DNA of 64,000 nucleotides from Knoellia locipacati (GCF_007992835.1 NZ_BKBA01000008.1:496001-560000), one strand, 5' to 3'. Positions 1 through 9,654 are shown, numbered from the stretch's first letter. The notes: a model not told the origin generated them from the letters alone. Numbers and translations: made by a program.

Positions 1-698
1 CACTTGATCGCGCAGGCCGTGATGATGCCCTCGGGCGTGCCGCCGATGCCGAGCAGGAGGTCGATGCCGGTGGTCTCGCGGGCCGCCGAGATCGCGCCGG
101 CGACGTCGCCGTCGGAGATGAGCTTGATCCGGGCACCGCTGTCGCGGACCTCCTGGGCCAGCCTGTCGTGGCGCGGCCGGTCGAGCATGACGACCGTGAC
201 GTCCTCGGGCTGCTGCTTCTTGGCCCTGGCGATCCGGCGGACGTTCTCGGCCGCGGGGAGGCGGATGTCGACGACGTCGGCGACCTCGGGGCCGGCGACG
301 AGCTTGTCCATGTAGAAGACGGCGCTCGGGTCGTACATCGAGCCGCGGTCGCTCACCGCCATGACGGCGATGGCGTTGGGCATGCCCTTGGCCGTGAGCG
401 TCGTGCCGTCGATCGGGTCGACGGCGACGTCGACCTCGGGTCCGGTGCCGTCGCCGACCTTCTCGCCGTTGAAGAGCATCGGGGCGTTGTCCTTCTCGCC
501 CTCGCCGATGACGACCGTGCCGCGCATCTCGACGGTGGAGATGAGCGCGCGCATGGCCTCGACGGCGGCGCCGTCGGCGCGGTTCTTGTCACCCCTGCCG
601 ACCCAGCGTCCGCCTGCCATCGCGGCGGCCTCGGTGACCCGGACGAGCTCGAGCGCGAGGTTGCGGTCGGGGACGTTCGCGGACGGGGCGTCGGGCAT
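1..698 (-). CDS. glpX: Class II fructose-1,6-bisphosphatase GlpX (3' end cut by window edge)
   Basis: It hydrolyses fructose 1,6-bisphosphate to fructose 6-phosphate in gluconeogenesis, in the cytoplasm. About 232 N-terminal residues are visible of a family length near 330-340. The metal/phosphate-binding GEGEKD (about residues 65-70) and DPIDGTT (about 94-100) motifs are intact, which marks the GlpX type rather than the Fbp type. The reading frame stays open to base 1, so the C-terminus lies outside the window. The ATG at 698 is the first start behind an AAGGAAG stretch. The gene is divergent from the DUF4245 gene across about 160 bases. GlpX is commonly the main FBPase of actinobacteria, so it is probably essential for growth on gluconeogenic carbon (inference). 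Confidence 0.93.
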   Translation of the reverse strand, partial: MPDAPSANVPDRNLALELVRVTEAAAMAGGRWVGRGDKNRADGAAVEAMRALISTVEMRGTVVIGEGEKDNAPMLFNGEKVGDGTGPEVDVAVDPIDGTTLTAKGMPNAIAVMAVSDRGSMYDPSAVFYMDKLVAGPEVADVVDIRLPAAENVRRIARAKKQQPEDVTVVMLDRPRHDRLAQEVRDSGARIKLISDGDVAGAISAARETTGIDLLLGIGGTPEGIITACAIK

Positions 699-860
699 GA
701 GGAACCTGTCTTCCTTGACGGGGCGCGGCGCGCGCGCACCGGGCGGGCCCGGGACGCTGGGTGCGCGAGAGGTGCTCTTCGGGGGTGCGTGATCCTGCGG
801 CCCAAACTCTATCGCCGACCCGATATGGGGAAACCGACGGTCATCAGCGACCATGGAGGG

Positions 861-1412
861 GTGAGCCAGACGCCGACCAAGAGCCGCTACTCCATGGGGT
901 CCACCCCCAACATGGTGCGTTCCCTCGTCGTCATCGGCGCACTCATGGCGATCATCTGGTTCATGGTTCCCCGCGTCAACACCCTCGGTGGCCCCGTTGT
1001 CGACGTGCACGGCACGGCCCTCGAGGTGAAGCAGCAGAGCGGGTGGCCCATCGTCGAGGCGGTCGACCTGCCCGACGACTGGAAGACGACGAGCGCCCGC
1101 TACGTCAAGGGCACCGACGGCCTCATGACCTGGCACGCCGGCTACCAGGCGCCGTCGGGCAACTACGTCGCGGTCGAGCAGACCAAGGATGCGACCCGCA
1201 CGTGGGTCGAGGCCCAGACCAACCGGGCCCGTCGCGTCGGTGAGCTCCAGGCAGCCGGTCTCACGTGGGTCAAGTACGAACGCGGCGCCAAGGTCCAGAA
1301 CAGCCTGGTCAACCGCCGCACCGAGCCCGGTGAGCTCACGACCCTGCTCACCGGCACCGGGTCCTTCGACGAGATGGTGTTCGTCGCCGAGCACCTCGGC
1401 CCGGTCAAGTGA
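861..1412 (+). CDS. DUF4245 family membrane-anchored protein
   Basis: A protein of about 183 residues with one N-terminal membrane segment (a [14 protein letters not shown]-type stretch) followed by an extracytoplasmic domain of roughly 140 residues. This matches the DUF4245 family, which in actinobacteria usually sits beside glpX, as it does here. The function is unknown. The GTG at 861 starts a [14 protein letters not shown]-type N-terminus typical of the family. An in-frame ATG at 825 would add 12 residues, and neither start has a well-spaced ribosome-binding site. The gene converges on xseB with 9 bases between them. Family assignment is confident; the exact start is not. Confidence 0.8.
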   Translation: MSQTPTKSRYSMGSTPNMVRSLVVIGALMAIIWFMVPRVNTLGGPVVDVHGTALEVKQQSGWPIVEAVDLPDDWKTTSARYVKGTDGLMTWHAGYQAPSGNYVAVEQTKDATRTWVEAQTNRARRVGELQAAGLTWVKYERGAKVQNSLVNRRTEPGELTTLLTGTGSFDEMVFVAEHLGPVK

Positions 1413-1421
1413 GCCGCACGC

Positions 1422-1694
1422 TCACTCGCTGAGCTTGGCCTCGGCCTCGTCGAGCCACTGCGCGCAGTGCGCGGCGAGGACCTCGCCCCGCTGCCACAGC
1501 CCCATGCTGTCCTCGAGGCCGACCTGGCCGTTCTCGAGGCGGGCCACGATGTCGACGAGCTCGTCTCGCGCGGCCTCGTAGCTCATCTGCGCGACGTCGG
1601 CGTTGGCGTCGTCGGCCGCCGGGGCGGCGTCGTCGGCAGCGGGGGCGGCGCCCTCGGTATCGACCGTCTCGGGCTGCGGGGTGTCCTTGGCCAT
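1422..1694 (-). CDS. xseB: Exodeoxyribonuclease VII small subunit
   Basis: It is the small subunit of exonuclease VII, which degrades single-stranded DNA to acid-soluble oligonucleotides. It is a 90-residue protein. The C-terminal 60 residues carry the conserved coiled-coil core (YEAARDELVDIVARLENG, then LEDSMGLWQRG). The first 35 residues are an Ala/Asp/Pro-rich low-complexity extension with a PAADDA repeat, longer than in enterobacterial XseB. The ATG at 1694 lies 10 bases after the xseA stop, so the two subunits are almost certainly co-transcribed. Confidence 0.92.
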   Translation of the reverse strand: MAKDTPQPETVDTEGAAPAADDAAPAADDANADVAQMSYEAARDELVDIVARLENGQVGLEDSMGLWQRGEVLAAHCAQWLDEAEAKLSE

Positions 1695-1704
1695 GGCGAA
1701 GACC

Positions 1705-2949
1705 TTAACCCTCGGTCCGGACGCCGAAGTCGCCGCGAGCCACGGTGACGTGGAGCAGCTCGTCGACCTCGAGCACGGTGGGGTCGTGCACGACGGCCCC
1801 GTCGATGCGTTGGACGATCGCGTAGCCGCGGTCGAGCGTCGACTGCGGTGACAGGGTGCGGACCTGGGCCCGCAGGTGGCCGACCCCGTCCTGGTGGCGG
1901 TGGACCTGCGCCTCGATGCGGTGGCGCGCTCGCGACCGCAGGGCCACGACGACCTCGCGCTGCACGCGCAGGAAGGCGCCGGGGTCGGCCAGCACCGGCC
2001 GCGACCGCAGCTCCACGAGGCGTCGCCGCTCGTGGTGGAGGCGTCCCTCGACGGCACGCCGTGACCGGGACCGGGCCGCGTCCACGGCCTGGTGCTCCCG
2101 CTCGGCGTCCGGGACGATCGCCTTGGCCGCGTCGGTCGGGGTGGACGCGCGGTGGTCGGCGACGAGGTCGAGCAGCGGGGTGTCGACGTCGTGCCCGATG
2201 GCGCTGACGATCGGTGTGCGCGCGGCCGCGACCGCACGCAGCATCGCCTCGTTGCTGAACGGCAGGAGGTCCTCGACGTTGCCCCCGCCACGCGCGATGA
2301 CGATGACGTCGACATCCGGTATGCCGTCCAGCTCGCCGAGCGCCTGGGTCACTTCGGTGACCGCGGTGGCGCCCTGCACGGCGACCTGGCGGATCTCGAA
2401 GCGCGCCGTCGGCCACCGGCGTCGGGAGTTCTCGACGACGTCCTTCTCGGCCGCGCTCGCCCGGCCGCAGATGAGGCCGATGCGGCGGGGGAGGAAGGGC
2501 AGGGGCCGCTTGCGGTCGGCGTCGAAGAGGCCCTCGCTCGCGAGGTTGCGCTTGAGGTACTCGATCCGAGCCAGCAGCTCGCCGACACCGACGGGCCGGA
2601 TCTGTCGCCCGTCCATGGTGAGGGTGCCGCGCTGGGTCCAGAACGACGGCTTGGCCTGGACGACGACCCGCGCGCCCTCGGTGACCGGGGCGGCCATCGC
2701 GTCGAGGGCGTTGACGTGGATGGAGACCGAGAGCGACATGTCGACGTCCGCGTCGCGCAGCGTGAGGTAGGCCGTGCGCGCACCCGGTCGTCGGTTGAGC
2801 TGGATGACCTGGCCCTCGACCCAGACGACCGACATCTTCTCGACGTAGTCGGCGATCTTCATCGAGAGCAGCCGGACCGGCCACGGCGCCTCGGCGGTCG
2901 TGTCGGCCGCCCGCTCGGGGAGGGTCGGTCGCTGCGCGGGTTCGCTCAC
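1705..2949 (-). CDS. xseA: Exodeoxyribonuclease VII large subunit
   Basis: It is the catalytic subunit of exonuclease VII (414 residues). An N-terminal OB-fold (about residues 25-130, with YVEKMSVVWVEGQV) is followed by the catalytic domain containing the RGGGNVEDL and GHDVDTPL motifs, then a C-terminal coiled coil with the family-typical TLDRGYAIV near the end. The GTG at 2949 was chosen because a TAGAGT -10 box ends 6 bases upstream, implying a leaderless mRNA. A GTG at 2955 is in frame and would overlap that box. The gene is followed directly by xseB. Confidence 0.93.
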   Translation of the reverse strand: MSEPAQRPTLPERAADTTAEAPWPVRLLSMKIADYVEKMSVVWVEGQVIQLNRRPGARTAYLTLRDADVDMSLSVSIHVNALDAMAAPVTEGARVVVQAKPSFWTQRGTLTMDGRQIRPVGVGELLARIEYLKRNLASEGLFDADRKRPLPFLPRRIGLICGRASAAEKDVVENSRRRWPTARFEIRQVAVQGATAVTEVTQALGELDGIPDVDVIVIARGGGNVEDLLPFSNEAMLRAVAAARTPIVSAIGHDVDTPLLDLVADHRASTPTDAAKAIVPDAEREHQAVDAARSRSRRAVEGRLHHERRRLVELRSRPVLADPGAFLRVQREVVVALRSRARHRIEAQVHRHQDGVGHLRAQVRTLSPQSTLDRGYAIVQRIDGAVVHDPTVLEVDELLHVTVARGDFGVRTEG

Positions 2950-3018
2950 GCGCACACTCTAGGAGTGGGCGGTGTCAGCACCCGGCCCACCGCCCTTCTC
3001 GGACAGCCGGCCCGGCGC

Positions 3019-3966
3019 TCACTCGACCGAGTACCTGGACCAGGTGAAGAGCACGCCGTCGCCGAACGTCCCGGCGGCCCGGCCGAGGCCCTGGACGGCG
3101 GTGGTGGGGCCGCTCAGTGAGCCGACGGCATACAGGTGGTTGGCCCCGGTGTCGCGGTCGATGCCCGCGAGGAGCGTGCCGTGCCGTCCGCACGGTTCGG
3201 CGACCATGGCCTCGAAGCCCTGCCACGAGCGCGCCCGCACCTGCTGCACCACCGGCGCCATCGGGGTCGTGGTGGGGATCCGGACGCTGTAGAGCGCCCC
3301 GCCCGTGGTGTTCATGAGCAACGTGTCCGAGGCCGCGCCGTGCTGGACCACGACCATCGACCTCACCGACCGGAAGCCGGGGCTGCCCTGCCTGGCGGTC
3401 CAGCCGGTGCCGGACCGCCGCCAGCGGGAGAGCACGCCGTCCTTGCCCAGGGCGTAGAGGTGGGTCGTCTCCGGCGGCTCGAACGCGTAGCCGGTGACCT
3501 CCATGGCCCGCATGGCGCTCCACCCGCCGCCCATGCGGGTGAGTCGTGGTTCGCCCGGGTCCGGGGTCCCGCTGTCCGTCGTCTGGTACTCCGCGCGGAA
3601 GAGCACGTCGCCCAGGACGACCCACTGGAACACCCGGTAGCGCGCGGGGTCCGCGGACGGCCAGGTGTTGGCACGGGTGGCCATCGTCGTGGCGCCGTCG
3701 GGATACAGGTCCCGCATGGCGGTCGTCGGCGCGAAGCCCGTCGGCGGCGAGGTGCCGAGCAGGACACGGTTGAGGTGGTCACCCGAGGCGTTGATCGCTC
3801 CGACGGCGACGCCGCACCGTCCGGCGGTCGTCCTCGTGGTCGTCGTCGTCGTCGTCGGTGCGGCTGCCGCCGCCGCTGGGGTCGCGCCGGATGACGCGAC
3901 CAGGGCTGCGACCACGACGGCGACGGCAGCGGCGGCCGCCCCGGACCTGTGCACGCGCTTCGACAT
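3019..3966 (-). CDS. Secreted protein, possible beta-propeller (hypothetical)
   Basis: A 315-residue protein with a clear Sec signal peptide: basic MSKRVHRS, then a long Ala/Val hydrophobic run ending in an Ala-rich cleavage zone near residue 30. A Thr-rich linker follows. The mature part repeats segments such as [31 protein letters not shown] and [11 protein letters not shown], spaced about 45-60 residues apart. That suggests a tachylectin/PQQ-like beta-propeller; this is an inference from repeat shape, not a family match. The ATG at 3966 is preceded by AGGAGGAG at good spacing. The gene is divergent from ispH. No function is claimed. Confidence 0.72.
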   Translation of the reverse strand: MSKRVHRSGAAAAAVAVVVAALVASSGATPAAAAAAPTTTTTTTRTTAGRCGVAVGAINASGDHLNRVLLGTSPPTGFAPTTAMRDLYPDGATTMATRANTWPSADPARYRVFQWVVLGDVLFRAEYQTTDSGTPDPGEPRLTRMGGGWSAMRAMEVTGYAFEPPETTHLYALGKDGVLSRWRRSGTGWTARQGSPGFRSVRSMVVVQHGAASDTLLMNTTGGALYSVRIPTTTPMAPVVQQVRARSWQGFEAMVAEPCGRHGTLLAGIDRDTGANHLYAVGSLSGPTTAVQGLGRAAGTFGDGVLFTWSRYSVE

Positions 3967-4063
3967 CGGCTCCTCCTGTGGCCACCGCATCCCGATCCGG
4001 TCGACGGTACTCGCGCCGGACGGCATACAGGGGGTGTTCAGGTCCGCCCGTACGATGGGAGGC

Positions 4064-5089
4064 ATGACCGCCACGACTGACCAGGCCACCAAGCGCGTCC
4101 TCCTGGCCGCGCCCCGCGGCTACTGCGCCGGGGTCGACCGGGCCGTCGTCACGGTCGAGAAGGCGCTCGACCTCTACGGCGCCCCGGTCTACGTCCGCAA
4201 GGAGATCGTCCACAACAAGCACGTCGTGACGACCCTGGAGAAGCGCGGCGCGATCTTCGTCGAGGAGACCGACGAGGTCCCCGAGGGCGCGACCGTGATC
4301 TTCTCCGCGCACGGCGTCGCCCCGGTCGTCCACGAGGAGGCCAAGGCGCTGGGTCTCAAGACGATCGACGCCACCTGCCCCCTCGTCACCAAGGTCCACC
4401 GCGAGGCCGTGCGCTTCGCCAGCGACGACTACGACATCCTCCTCATCGGCCACGAGGGCCACGAGGAGGTCGTCGGCACCGCCGGTGAGGCGCCCGAGCA
4501 CATCACCCTCGTCGACGGGCCCGACGACGTCGACAACGTCACCGTCCGCGACCCCGACAAGGTCGTGTGGCTCTCGCAGACCACGCTCTCGGTCGACGAG
4601 ACCATGGAGACGGTGCGCCGCCTGCGCGAGAAGTTCCCGCAGCTGCAGGACCCGCCCAGCGACGACATCTGCTACGCCACCCAGAACCGCCAGCTCGCGG
4701 TCAAGCACATGGCCCCCGACTGCGACCTCATGATCGTCGTCGGCTCGCGCAACTCCTCGAACTCCGTGCGCCTCGTCGAGGTGGCGCTCGAGCACGGCTC
4801 CAAGGCCGGCCACCTCGTCGACTACGCCGAGGAGATCGACGAGACCTGGCTCGACGGCGTGCGCACGGTCGGCGTCACCTCCGGTGCCTCCGTGCCCGAG
4901 ATCCTCGTGCGCGGTGTCCTCGACTACCTCTCGTCTCGGGGCTTCGAGGACGTGCGCCCCGTCGTCGCCGCCGAGGAGTCGCTGATGTTCTCGCTGCCCA
5001 ACGAGATCCGTCGCGACCTCAAGGCCGCGGGCCTGTCCGACAAGATGCGCCACGACGGCTCGTTCGCCGAGGCCGGTTCGCTGCACTGA
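4064..5089 (+). CDS. ispH: 4-hydroxy-3-methylbut-2-enyl diphosphate reductase IspH
   Basis: It catalyses the last step of the MEP isoprenoid pathway, reducing HMBPP to IPP and DMAPP with a [4Fe-4S] cluster. The 341-residue protein has the three cluster cysteines in their usual contexts ([33 protein letters not shown]) and the substrate contacts SAHGVAP and GSRNSSNS. The ATG at 4064 has GGGAGG just upstream and also a TACGAT -10 box 7 bases away, so it could be read leaderless. An ATG 9 bases earlier is possible. The gene also corresponds to the mycobacterial lytB2 position in the conserved gene order. Confidence 0.96.
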   Translation: MTATTDQATKRVLLAAPRGYCAGVDRAVVTVEKALDLYGAPVYVRKEIVHNKHVVTTLEKRGAIFVEETDEVPEGATVIFSAHGVAPVVHEEAKALGLKTIDATCPLVTKVHREAVRFASDDYDILLIGHEGHEEVVGTAGEAPEHITLVDGPDDVDNVTVRDPDKVVWLSQTTLSVDETMETVRRLREKFPQLQDPPSDDICYATQNRQLAVKHMAPDCDLMIVVGSRNSSNSVRLVEVALEHGSKAGHLVDYAEEIDETWLDGVRTVGVTSGASVPEILVRGVLDYLSSRGFEDVRPVVAAEESLMFSLPNEIRRDLKAAGLSDKMRHDGSFAEAGSLH

Positions 5090-5115
5090 CGACGCGGACC
5101 GAGCGAGGGTATGCC

Positions 5116-5763
5116 GTGAGCGCACCCGAGCCGGTCGTCCTCGCCTACCCGTTCACGGGGCTGTGGCGGGTGGAGAACTCGCCGGCGAGGCGGGTTCCCA
5201 GCCACGGCACGTAGGCGTTCGGCGTCTCGCACGCCATCGATTTCGTCGCGGTCGACGAGCGAGGGCTGTCGGCACCGCACACGTGGCGCTCCTGACTGGG
5301 CCTCGAGGCGCCCACGGGCTTCGTCGGGTTCGGCTCTCCCGTGCTCGCGCCGGTCGGCGGGACGGTCGTGGCCGTCCACGACACGGAGCCCGACCACGAG
5401 GCCCGGCGCTCGCGCGTGCGGCTCGTGGGCTACGCGCTGGGGCAGGCCGGACGGGCTCGACGCGGCATCGTCGGGCTCGCCGGCAACCACGTCGGCATCG
5501 CGCTGGCCGACGCCGGGCCGTACGTCCTGCTCGCCCACCTGCGGCAGGGCTCGGCGCTCGTGTCGGTCGGCGAGATCGTCGCCGTCGGTCAGCAGGTGGG
5601 GGAGTGCGGCAACAGCGGCAACAGCACCGAGCCCCACGTGCACGTCCAGGTGAGCGACTCGCTCGACGGCATCGGGGCACGCGGGTTGCCCTTGGTGTTC
5701 CGCGGTGACGACGGCGTTCTCCGCGTGCCGGACGAGGGTGAGGTCGTCAGGGTCGGGGGGTGA
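5116..5763 (+). pseudogene. M23-type peptidase-like gene broken by two in-frame stops
   Basis: One continuous frame from a GTG at 5116 to a TGA at 5761-5763 reads as an M23/LytM-like protein, but it is interrupted by TAG at 5212-5214 and TGA at 5293-5295. Before the first stop it reads AYPFTGLWRVENSPARRVPSHGT; between the stops FGVSHAIDFVAVDERG; after them FGSPVLAPVGGTVVAVHD and, near the end, GNSTEPHVHVQVSD with the HxH pattern of the family. All three parts are colinear in one frame, so single-base substitutions (for example GAG to TAG and CGA to TGA) are the simplest cause. A GTG at 5341 could still start the C-terminal 140 residues, which would lack the N-terminal part of the metal site. 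Confidence 0.85.
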
Positions 5764-5768
5764 CGGCC

Positions 5769-6491
5769 TCAGATGGCGCAGCCGTCCGGCCCGCAGGCCG
5801 CGTCGTCCGATCCCTGTGCGCCGGTGGCGCCGGGGGCGCTGACCATCGTCAGCGGGTGCGCCTCACCCCAGGCCTGGTCGAGCACCTGGGTGAAGAGCTC
5901 GGTGGGCTGGGCGCCGCTCACGCCGTACTTCTCGTCGACGACGAAGAAGGGCACACCCGAGATGCCGTAGCGCTGGGCCTGGGCGATGTCGTCCTGCACG
6001 GACCGGGCGTAGGTCCCGTCCGCGAGGGACGTGCGGATCTCGTCGGCGTCGAGCCCGACGGACTCCCCGATGCGGACGAGGGTCTCCACGTCGCCGATGT
6101 CCTCGCCGTGCTCGAAGTGGGCGGACAGCAGGGCCTCCTTGGCCGCGTCCTGGTGGCCGTGGTGGACGGCGAGGTGGATGAGCTCGTGCCCGCGCAGGCT
6201 GTTGGCGACGACGAGCGAGTCGAAGTCGTAGGCGAGCCCCTCGCCGGCGGCCACCTGCGCCACGTGACCGAACATCTGCTCCACCTGCTCGCGCGCCATG
6301 CCCTTGCGGGTCGCGAGGTAGTCGAGCTCGGTGCCGTCGTAGTGCTCGGGCAGCGACGGGTCGAGCTGGTAGCTGTGCCATGTCACCTCCACCGACTCGC
6401 GGTGGGGGAACTGCGCGAGGGCGCTCTCGAAGCGGCGCTTGCCGATGTAGCACCAGGGGCAGGCGATGTCGGACCAGATGTCAACCTTCAT
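5769..6491 (-). CDS. DsbA-family (FrnE-like) thiol oxidoreductase
   Basis: A 240-residue cytoplasmic thioredoxin-fold protein with the DSBA-like arrangement. The active-site CPWC comes at residues 11-14 after a KVDIWSDIA strand, a helical insertion follows, and the cis-Pro segment SGVPFFVV lies near residue 185. This is the FrnE/2-hydroxychromene-2-carboxylate isomerase branch of the superfamily, thought to act in disulfide handling under oxidative stress. The C-terminus ends in CGPDGC, an extra cysteine pair outside the fold that could be a resolving or metal-binding pair (inference). No signal peptide is present. An in-frame ATG at 6506 would add five residues. It follows rmuC in the minus-strand order and converges with the pseudogene. 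Confidence 0.88.
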   Translation of the reverse strand: MKVDIWSDIACPWCYIGKRRFESALAQFPHRESVEVTWHSYQLDPSLPEHYDGTELDYLATRKGMAREQVEQMFGHVAQVAAGEGLAYDFDSLVVANSLRGHELIHLAVHHGHQDAAKEALLSAHFEHGEDIGDVETLVRIGESVGLDADEIRTSLADGTYARSVQDDIAQAQRYGISGVPFFVVDEKYGVSGAQPTELFTQVLDQAWGEAHPLTMVSAPGATGAQGSDDAACGPDGCAI

Positions 6492-6531
6492 GAACGGTTG
6501 AACCATCAAGGAACGCGGGATGTTCCGGGCC

Positions 6532-7722
6532 CTAGCCGGCGCGGGTGCCGGTCCCGTCGGTCGCTGCGGGCGGGTCGAGCAGCAGCTCGGCGCGACGATC
6601 CTCGGCGCCCACGACCTCGAGCAGCTCGACGGCGGTGAGCACCCGGGGCCCGGTCTCGACCGGGCCGAGGTCGGGGAGGTCGTCGGTGACGAGCTCGAGC
6701 TCCTGCATGCGCCGCGCGGTGACGAACACCCGGGACTCGAGCGCGCCGACGAACTGGTTGTAGCTCTCGACGGTGGCGTGCAGCGAGCGGCCCATCTTGG
6801 CGGCGTGGGTGCCGAGGGTGGCGAGACGTCGGTAGAGCTCCTGGCCCAGGGCGAGCAGCTCACGGGCGCTCGTCGAGAGCGAGTCCTGCTGCCACCCGAA
6901 CGCGACGGTGCGCAGCAGCGCGAGCAGCGCACCCGGGCCCACGAGCACGACCTTGTCGGCCATGGCGCGCTCGTGCAGCCCGGGGTCGGCGGCGAGGGCC
7001 GCGGCGAGCATCGCGTCGCTCGGGACGAAGCAGACGACCATCTCGGGGGTGGCGTCGAACGCCGACCAGTAGTCCTTGGCGGCGAGCCCGTGGACGTGCT
7101 GGCGCAGCGCCCGGGCGTGGTCACGCAGGAGCTCGGCGCGCTCGTCGTCGGGCAGCTCCTCGGTCTGGGCGTCGAGGAACGCCGCCATCGGGGCCTTGGC
7201 GTCGATGACGAGCGCGCGGTCACCGGGCAGGCGCACGACGACGTCGGGCCTCACCTCCCGGTCGTGGCGGCTGCGGGCCCGGACCTGCTCCTCGAAGTCG
7301 CAGCGGGCGAGCATGCCCGACGCCTCCAGCACGCGACGCAGCTGGACCTCGCCCCACGAGCCACGCACCGACGACGAGCGCAGCGACCCGGCGAGGGACT
7401 GGGTCTGGCGGCCGAGCTGCTGGGCCTCGGACTCCACCCGGCCCATGACCGCGCGGATCGCGCCGAACTGCTCGACCCGGTCGCGCTCGAGCACGCCGAC
7501 CTGGCGCTCCACCCGCCCGAGGGCGTCGCGCAGGGGAGCAAGGAGCGAGGCCGTCTCGAGGTCCTCGGCGAGCGAGGCCTCGAGGTCGAGCACCCGCTCG
7601 CGCAGCAGGTCGCGCTCGGTCGCCACGGAGGCCGCGCGGACGGCATACGCCTGCTTGAGGAGCAGGTATGCCGTCAGCGCACCGAGAAGGATGCCGCCCA
7701 CCAACGCGATCCACGGGTTCAT
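6532..7722 (-). CDS. rmuC: DNA recombination protein RmuC
   Basis: A 396-residue RmuC homologue, a family linked to limiting DNA inversion and rearrangement, with a predicted restriction-endonuclease-like fold. There is an N-terminal membrane helix (ALVGGILLGALTAYLLL), a coiled coil over about residues 30-110, then the conserved core SVRGSWGEVQLRRVLE, RPDVVVRLPGDRALVIDAKAP and the MVVCFVPSD strand. The ATG at 7722 is the first start before the membrane helix. It is divergent from the Nudix gene, with 54 bases between the starts. The Asp/Lys pair in VIDAK is the nuclease-like catalytic signature. Confidence 0.92.
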   Translation of the reverse strand: MNPWIALVGGILLGALTAYLLLKQAYAVRAASVATERDLLRERVLDLEASLAEDLETASLLAPLRDALGRVERQVGVLERDRVEQFGAIRAVMGRVESEAQQLGRQTQSLAGSLRSSSVRGSWGEVQLRRVLEASGMLARCDFEEQVRARSRHDREVRPDVVVRLPGDRALVIDAKAPMAAFLDAQTEELPDDERAELLRDHARALRQHVHGLAAKDYWSAFDATPEMVVCFVPSDAMLAAALAADPGLHERAMADKVVLVGPGALLALLRTVAFGWQQDSLSTSARELLALGQELYRRLATLGTHAAKMGRSLHATVESYNQFVGALESRVFVTARRMQELELVTDDLPDLGPVETGPRVLTAVELLEVVGAEDRRAELLLDPPAATDGTGTRAG

Positions 7723-7776
7723 GGGCGACACCGTGCCACGCGGCGCCGACAGCGGGCCGCAGGCTAGCCTCGGCAC

Positions 7777-8271
7777 ATGGCTGACAGTGGGCGTTCGTTC
7801 ATCCACGTCCTCAACGAACGGCTGCCGCGCAAGCGCAACATCGCCCAGGGGCTCCTTCGCAACGAGGACGGCGAGGTCCTGCTGTGCGAGCTCACCTACA
7901 AGTCGGAGTGGGACCTGCCCGGTGGGGTCGTCGACCCCCGGGAGTCGCCGGCAGCCTGCGTCGTCCGGGAGATCAGCGAGGAGCTCGGTGTGAGCGTCGG
8001 GATCGACGCACTGGTCACCGTCAACTGGCTGCCGCCGTGGCGTGGCTGGGACGACGCCGTGCTCTTCCTCTACGACCTCGGCACGGTGCCGCGCTCGTTC
8101 ACGGACGACCTCACCCTGCTCAAGCGCGAGCTCAAGGCCGTGCACTGGGTGGCCCCGGAGGACGTCGCGGCGCACGTGGCGCCCTACAACGTGCGGATGC
8201 TGCAGCAGGTCCTGCAGGGCGAGCACGCGGCATACATGGAGAACAGCGAGATCCCCGGCGGGCTCGCGTGA
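7777..8271 (+). CDS. Nudix hydrolase
   Basis: A 164-residue Nudix-fold pyrophosphohydrolase. The Nudix box is complete: GGVVDPRESPAACVVRE followed by ISEELGV, near residues 48-70. The substrate cannot be read from sequence; housecleaning of damaged or excess nucleoside diphosphate derivatives is typical. The ATG at 7777 has a TAGCCT -10 box 6 bases upstream and no ribosome-binding site, so the mRNA is probably leaderless. Its stop overlaps the GTG of the next membrane-protein gene (GTGA), which indicates translational coupling. Confidence 0.88.
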   Translation: MADSGRSFIHVLNERLPRKRNIAQGLLRNEDGEVLLCELTYKSEWDLPGGVVDPRESPAACVVREISEELGVSVGIDALVTVNWLPPWRGWDDAVLFLYDLGTVPRSFTDDLTLLKRELKAVHWVAPEDVAAHVAPYNVRMLQQVLQGEHAAYMENSEIPGGLA

Positions 8272-8492
8272 GGGCGAGCGCCTTCTTCGGTGTGCTGGGC
8301 GCGATGCTCGTCGGTGCGTTCCTCCTCGTGTGGGTGGTCGTGTGCCTCGCCGCGCTCGTCTTCGCCCTCGTCGAGCGCAACGGCTCGGCCGCAGGGACCT
8401 ACGCGCTCCTGCTCGCCGCAGGTCTCGCCGCGAGCCTCCTCGCGGGCTGGGCGTCGCGCCGGGTGGCACGGGCACGCGCCGCGCGCCACTAG
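8268..8492 (+). CDS. Small two-helix membrane protein
   Basis: A 74-residue protein starting at a GTG that overlaps the Nudix stop by 4 bases. Two hydrophobic segments (about residues 5-30 and 42-62) are separated by a short polar loop (ERNGSAAG), and the C-terminus is Arg-rich, so both termini are probably cytoplasmic. I do not recognise a family. Overlap with the Nudix gene and high third-position G+C support real coding. Its stop TAG at 8490-8492 is part of a TAGACT box that may be the -10 of ychF. Confidence 0.6.
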   Translation: MRASAFFGVLGAMLVGAFLLVWVVVCLAALVFALVERNGSAAGTYALLLAAGLAASLLAGWASRRVARARAARH

Positions 8493-8504
8493 ACTCTTGT
8501 CCCC

Positions 8505-9590
8505 GTGGCACTCACCATCGGAATCGTCGGGCTCCCCAACGTCGGCAAGTCGACGATGTTCAACGCCCTGACCAAGAACAACGTCCTCGCCGCGAACTAC
8601 CCGTTCGCGACCATCGAGCCCAACGTCGGCGTCGTCCCGCTGCCGGACTCGCGTCTCGAGCGGCTCGCGGAGATCCACGGGTCCGAGAAGATCCTGCCCG
8701 CGACCGTGTCGTTCGTCGACATCGCCGGCATCGTGCGCGGCGCCTCGGAGGGTGAGGGCCTCGGCAACAAGTTCCTCGCCAACATCCGTGAGGCCGACGC
8801 GATCTGCCAGGTCGTGCGCGCGTTCGAGGACGGCGACGTCGTCCACGTCGACGGCAAGGTCTCGCCGGAGTCGGACATCGAGACGATCCACACCGAGCTC
8901 ATCCTCGCCGACCTCCAGACCCTCGAGAAGGCCGTCGTGCGCCTCGAGAAGGAGGCCCGGATCAAGAAGGAGTCCAAGCCGCTCCTCGAGAACGCGCTCG
9001 CCGCCCAGAAGGTCCTCGAGGAGGGCAAGACGCTGTATGCCGCGGGCGCGGCTGCCGGTGTCGACCTCGACGGGGCGCGTGGGCTGGGTCTGCTCACCAC
9101 CAAGCCGTTCATCTACGTGTTCAACCTCGACGAGGACCAGCTGACCGACGCGGACCTGCAGTCGTCGCTGCGCGCGCTCGTCGCGCCTGCTGACGCGGTG
9201 TTCCTCAACGCCAAGCTCGAGATGGACCTCATGGACATGTCGCCCGAGGACGCGCAGGAGATGCTCGAGGGGTTCGGCGCCACCGAGTCCGGCCTCGACC
9301 AGCTCGCGCGCACCGGTTTCCACACCCTCGGGCTGCAGACCTACCTCACCGCAGGTCCCAAGGAGTCGCGCGCCTGGACCATCGGGCAGGGCTGGACCGC
9401 GCCGCAGGCCGCCGGTGTCATCCACACCGACTTCCAGCGCGGATTCATCAAGGCCGAGATCGTCTCCTTCGAGGACCTCGACTCGGCGGGGACGATGGCC
9501 GTGGCCAAGGCGGCGGGCAAGGTTCGTATGGAGGGCAAGGACTACGTCATGCAGGACGGCGACGTCGTGGAGTTCCGCTTCAACGTCTGA
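8505..9590 (+). CDS. ychF: Redox-regulated ATPase/GTPase YchF (Obg family)
   Basis: A ribosome-associated P-loop NTPase of the Obg/HflX class that hydrolyses ATP in preference to GTP in studied members. The 361 residues carry G1 GLPNVGKST (residues 9-17), the [10 protein letters not shown] switch region, a coiled-coil insertion with [18 protein letters not shown], and the C-terminal TGS domain ending [14 protein letters not shown]. Full length. The GTG start at 8505 lies 9 bases after TAGACT, giving a leaderless or nearly leaderless transcript. A strong hairpin follows the stop at 9611. Confidence 0.96.
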   Translation: MALTIGIVGLPNVGKSTMFNALTKNNVLAANYPFATIEPNVGVVPLPDSRLERLAEIHGSEKILPATVSFVDIAGIVRGASEGEGLGNKFLANIREADAICQVVRAFEDGDVVHVDGKVSPESDIETIHTELILADLQTLEKAVVRLEKEARIKKESKPLLENALAAQKVLEEGKTLYAAGAAAGVDLDGARGLGLLTTKPFIYVFNLDEDQLTDADLQSSLRALVAPADAVFLNAKLEMDLMDMSPEDAQEMLEGFGATESGLDQLARTGFHTLGLQTYLTAGPKESRAWTIGQGWTAPQAAGVIHTDFQRGFIKAEIVSFEDLDSAGTMAVAKAAGKVRMEGKDYVMQDGDVVEFRFNV

Positions 9591-9610
9591 CCTGCCGGTC
9601 CGTCTCGACG

Positions 9611-9654
9611 AGGTCCCACGGATCGCGGCATAGAGGTCGCGATCCGTGGGACCT
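9611..9654. terminator. Perfect 17-bp inverted repeat, terminator after ychF
   Basis: The arm AGGTCCCACGGATCGCG (9611-9627) is perfectly complementary to 9638-9654 across a 10-base loop. The right arm is followed by TTGTCTCGTT, only weakly T-rich, as usual for high-G+C intrinsic terminators. It lies 20 bases after ychF and also faces the minus-strand gene ending at 9776, so it may work in both directions. Confidence 0.8.

Noticed and set aside
5163-5708. 181-codon Arg-rich frame overlapping the M23 pseudogene
   Set aside because: Wrong phase; the M23-type similarity lies in the frame broken by the two stops.
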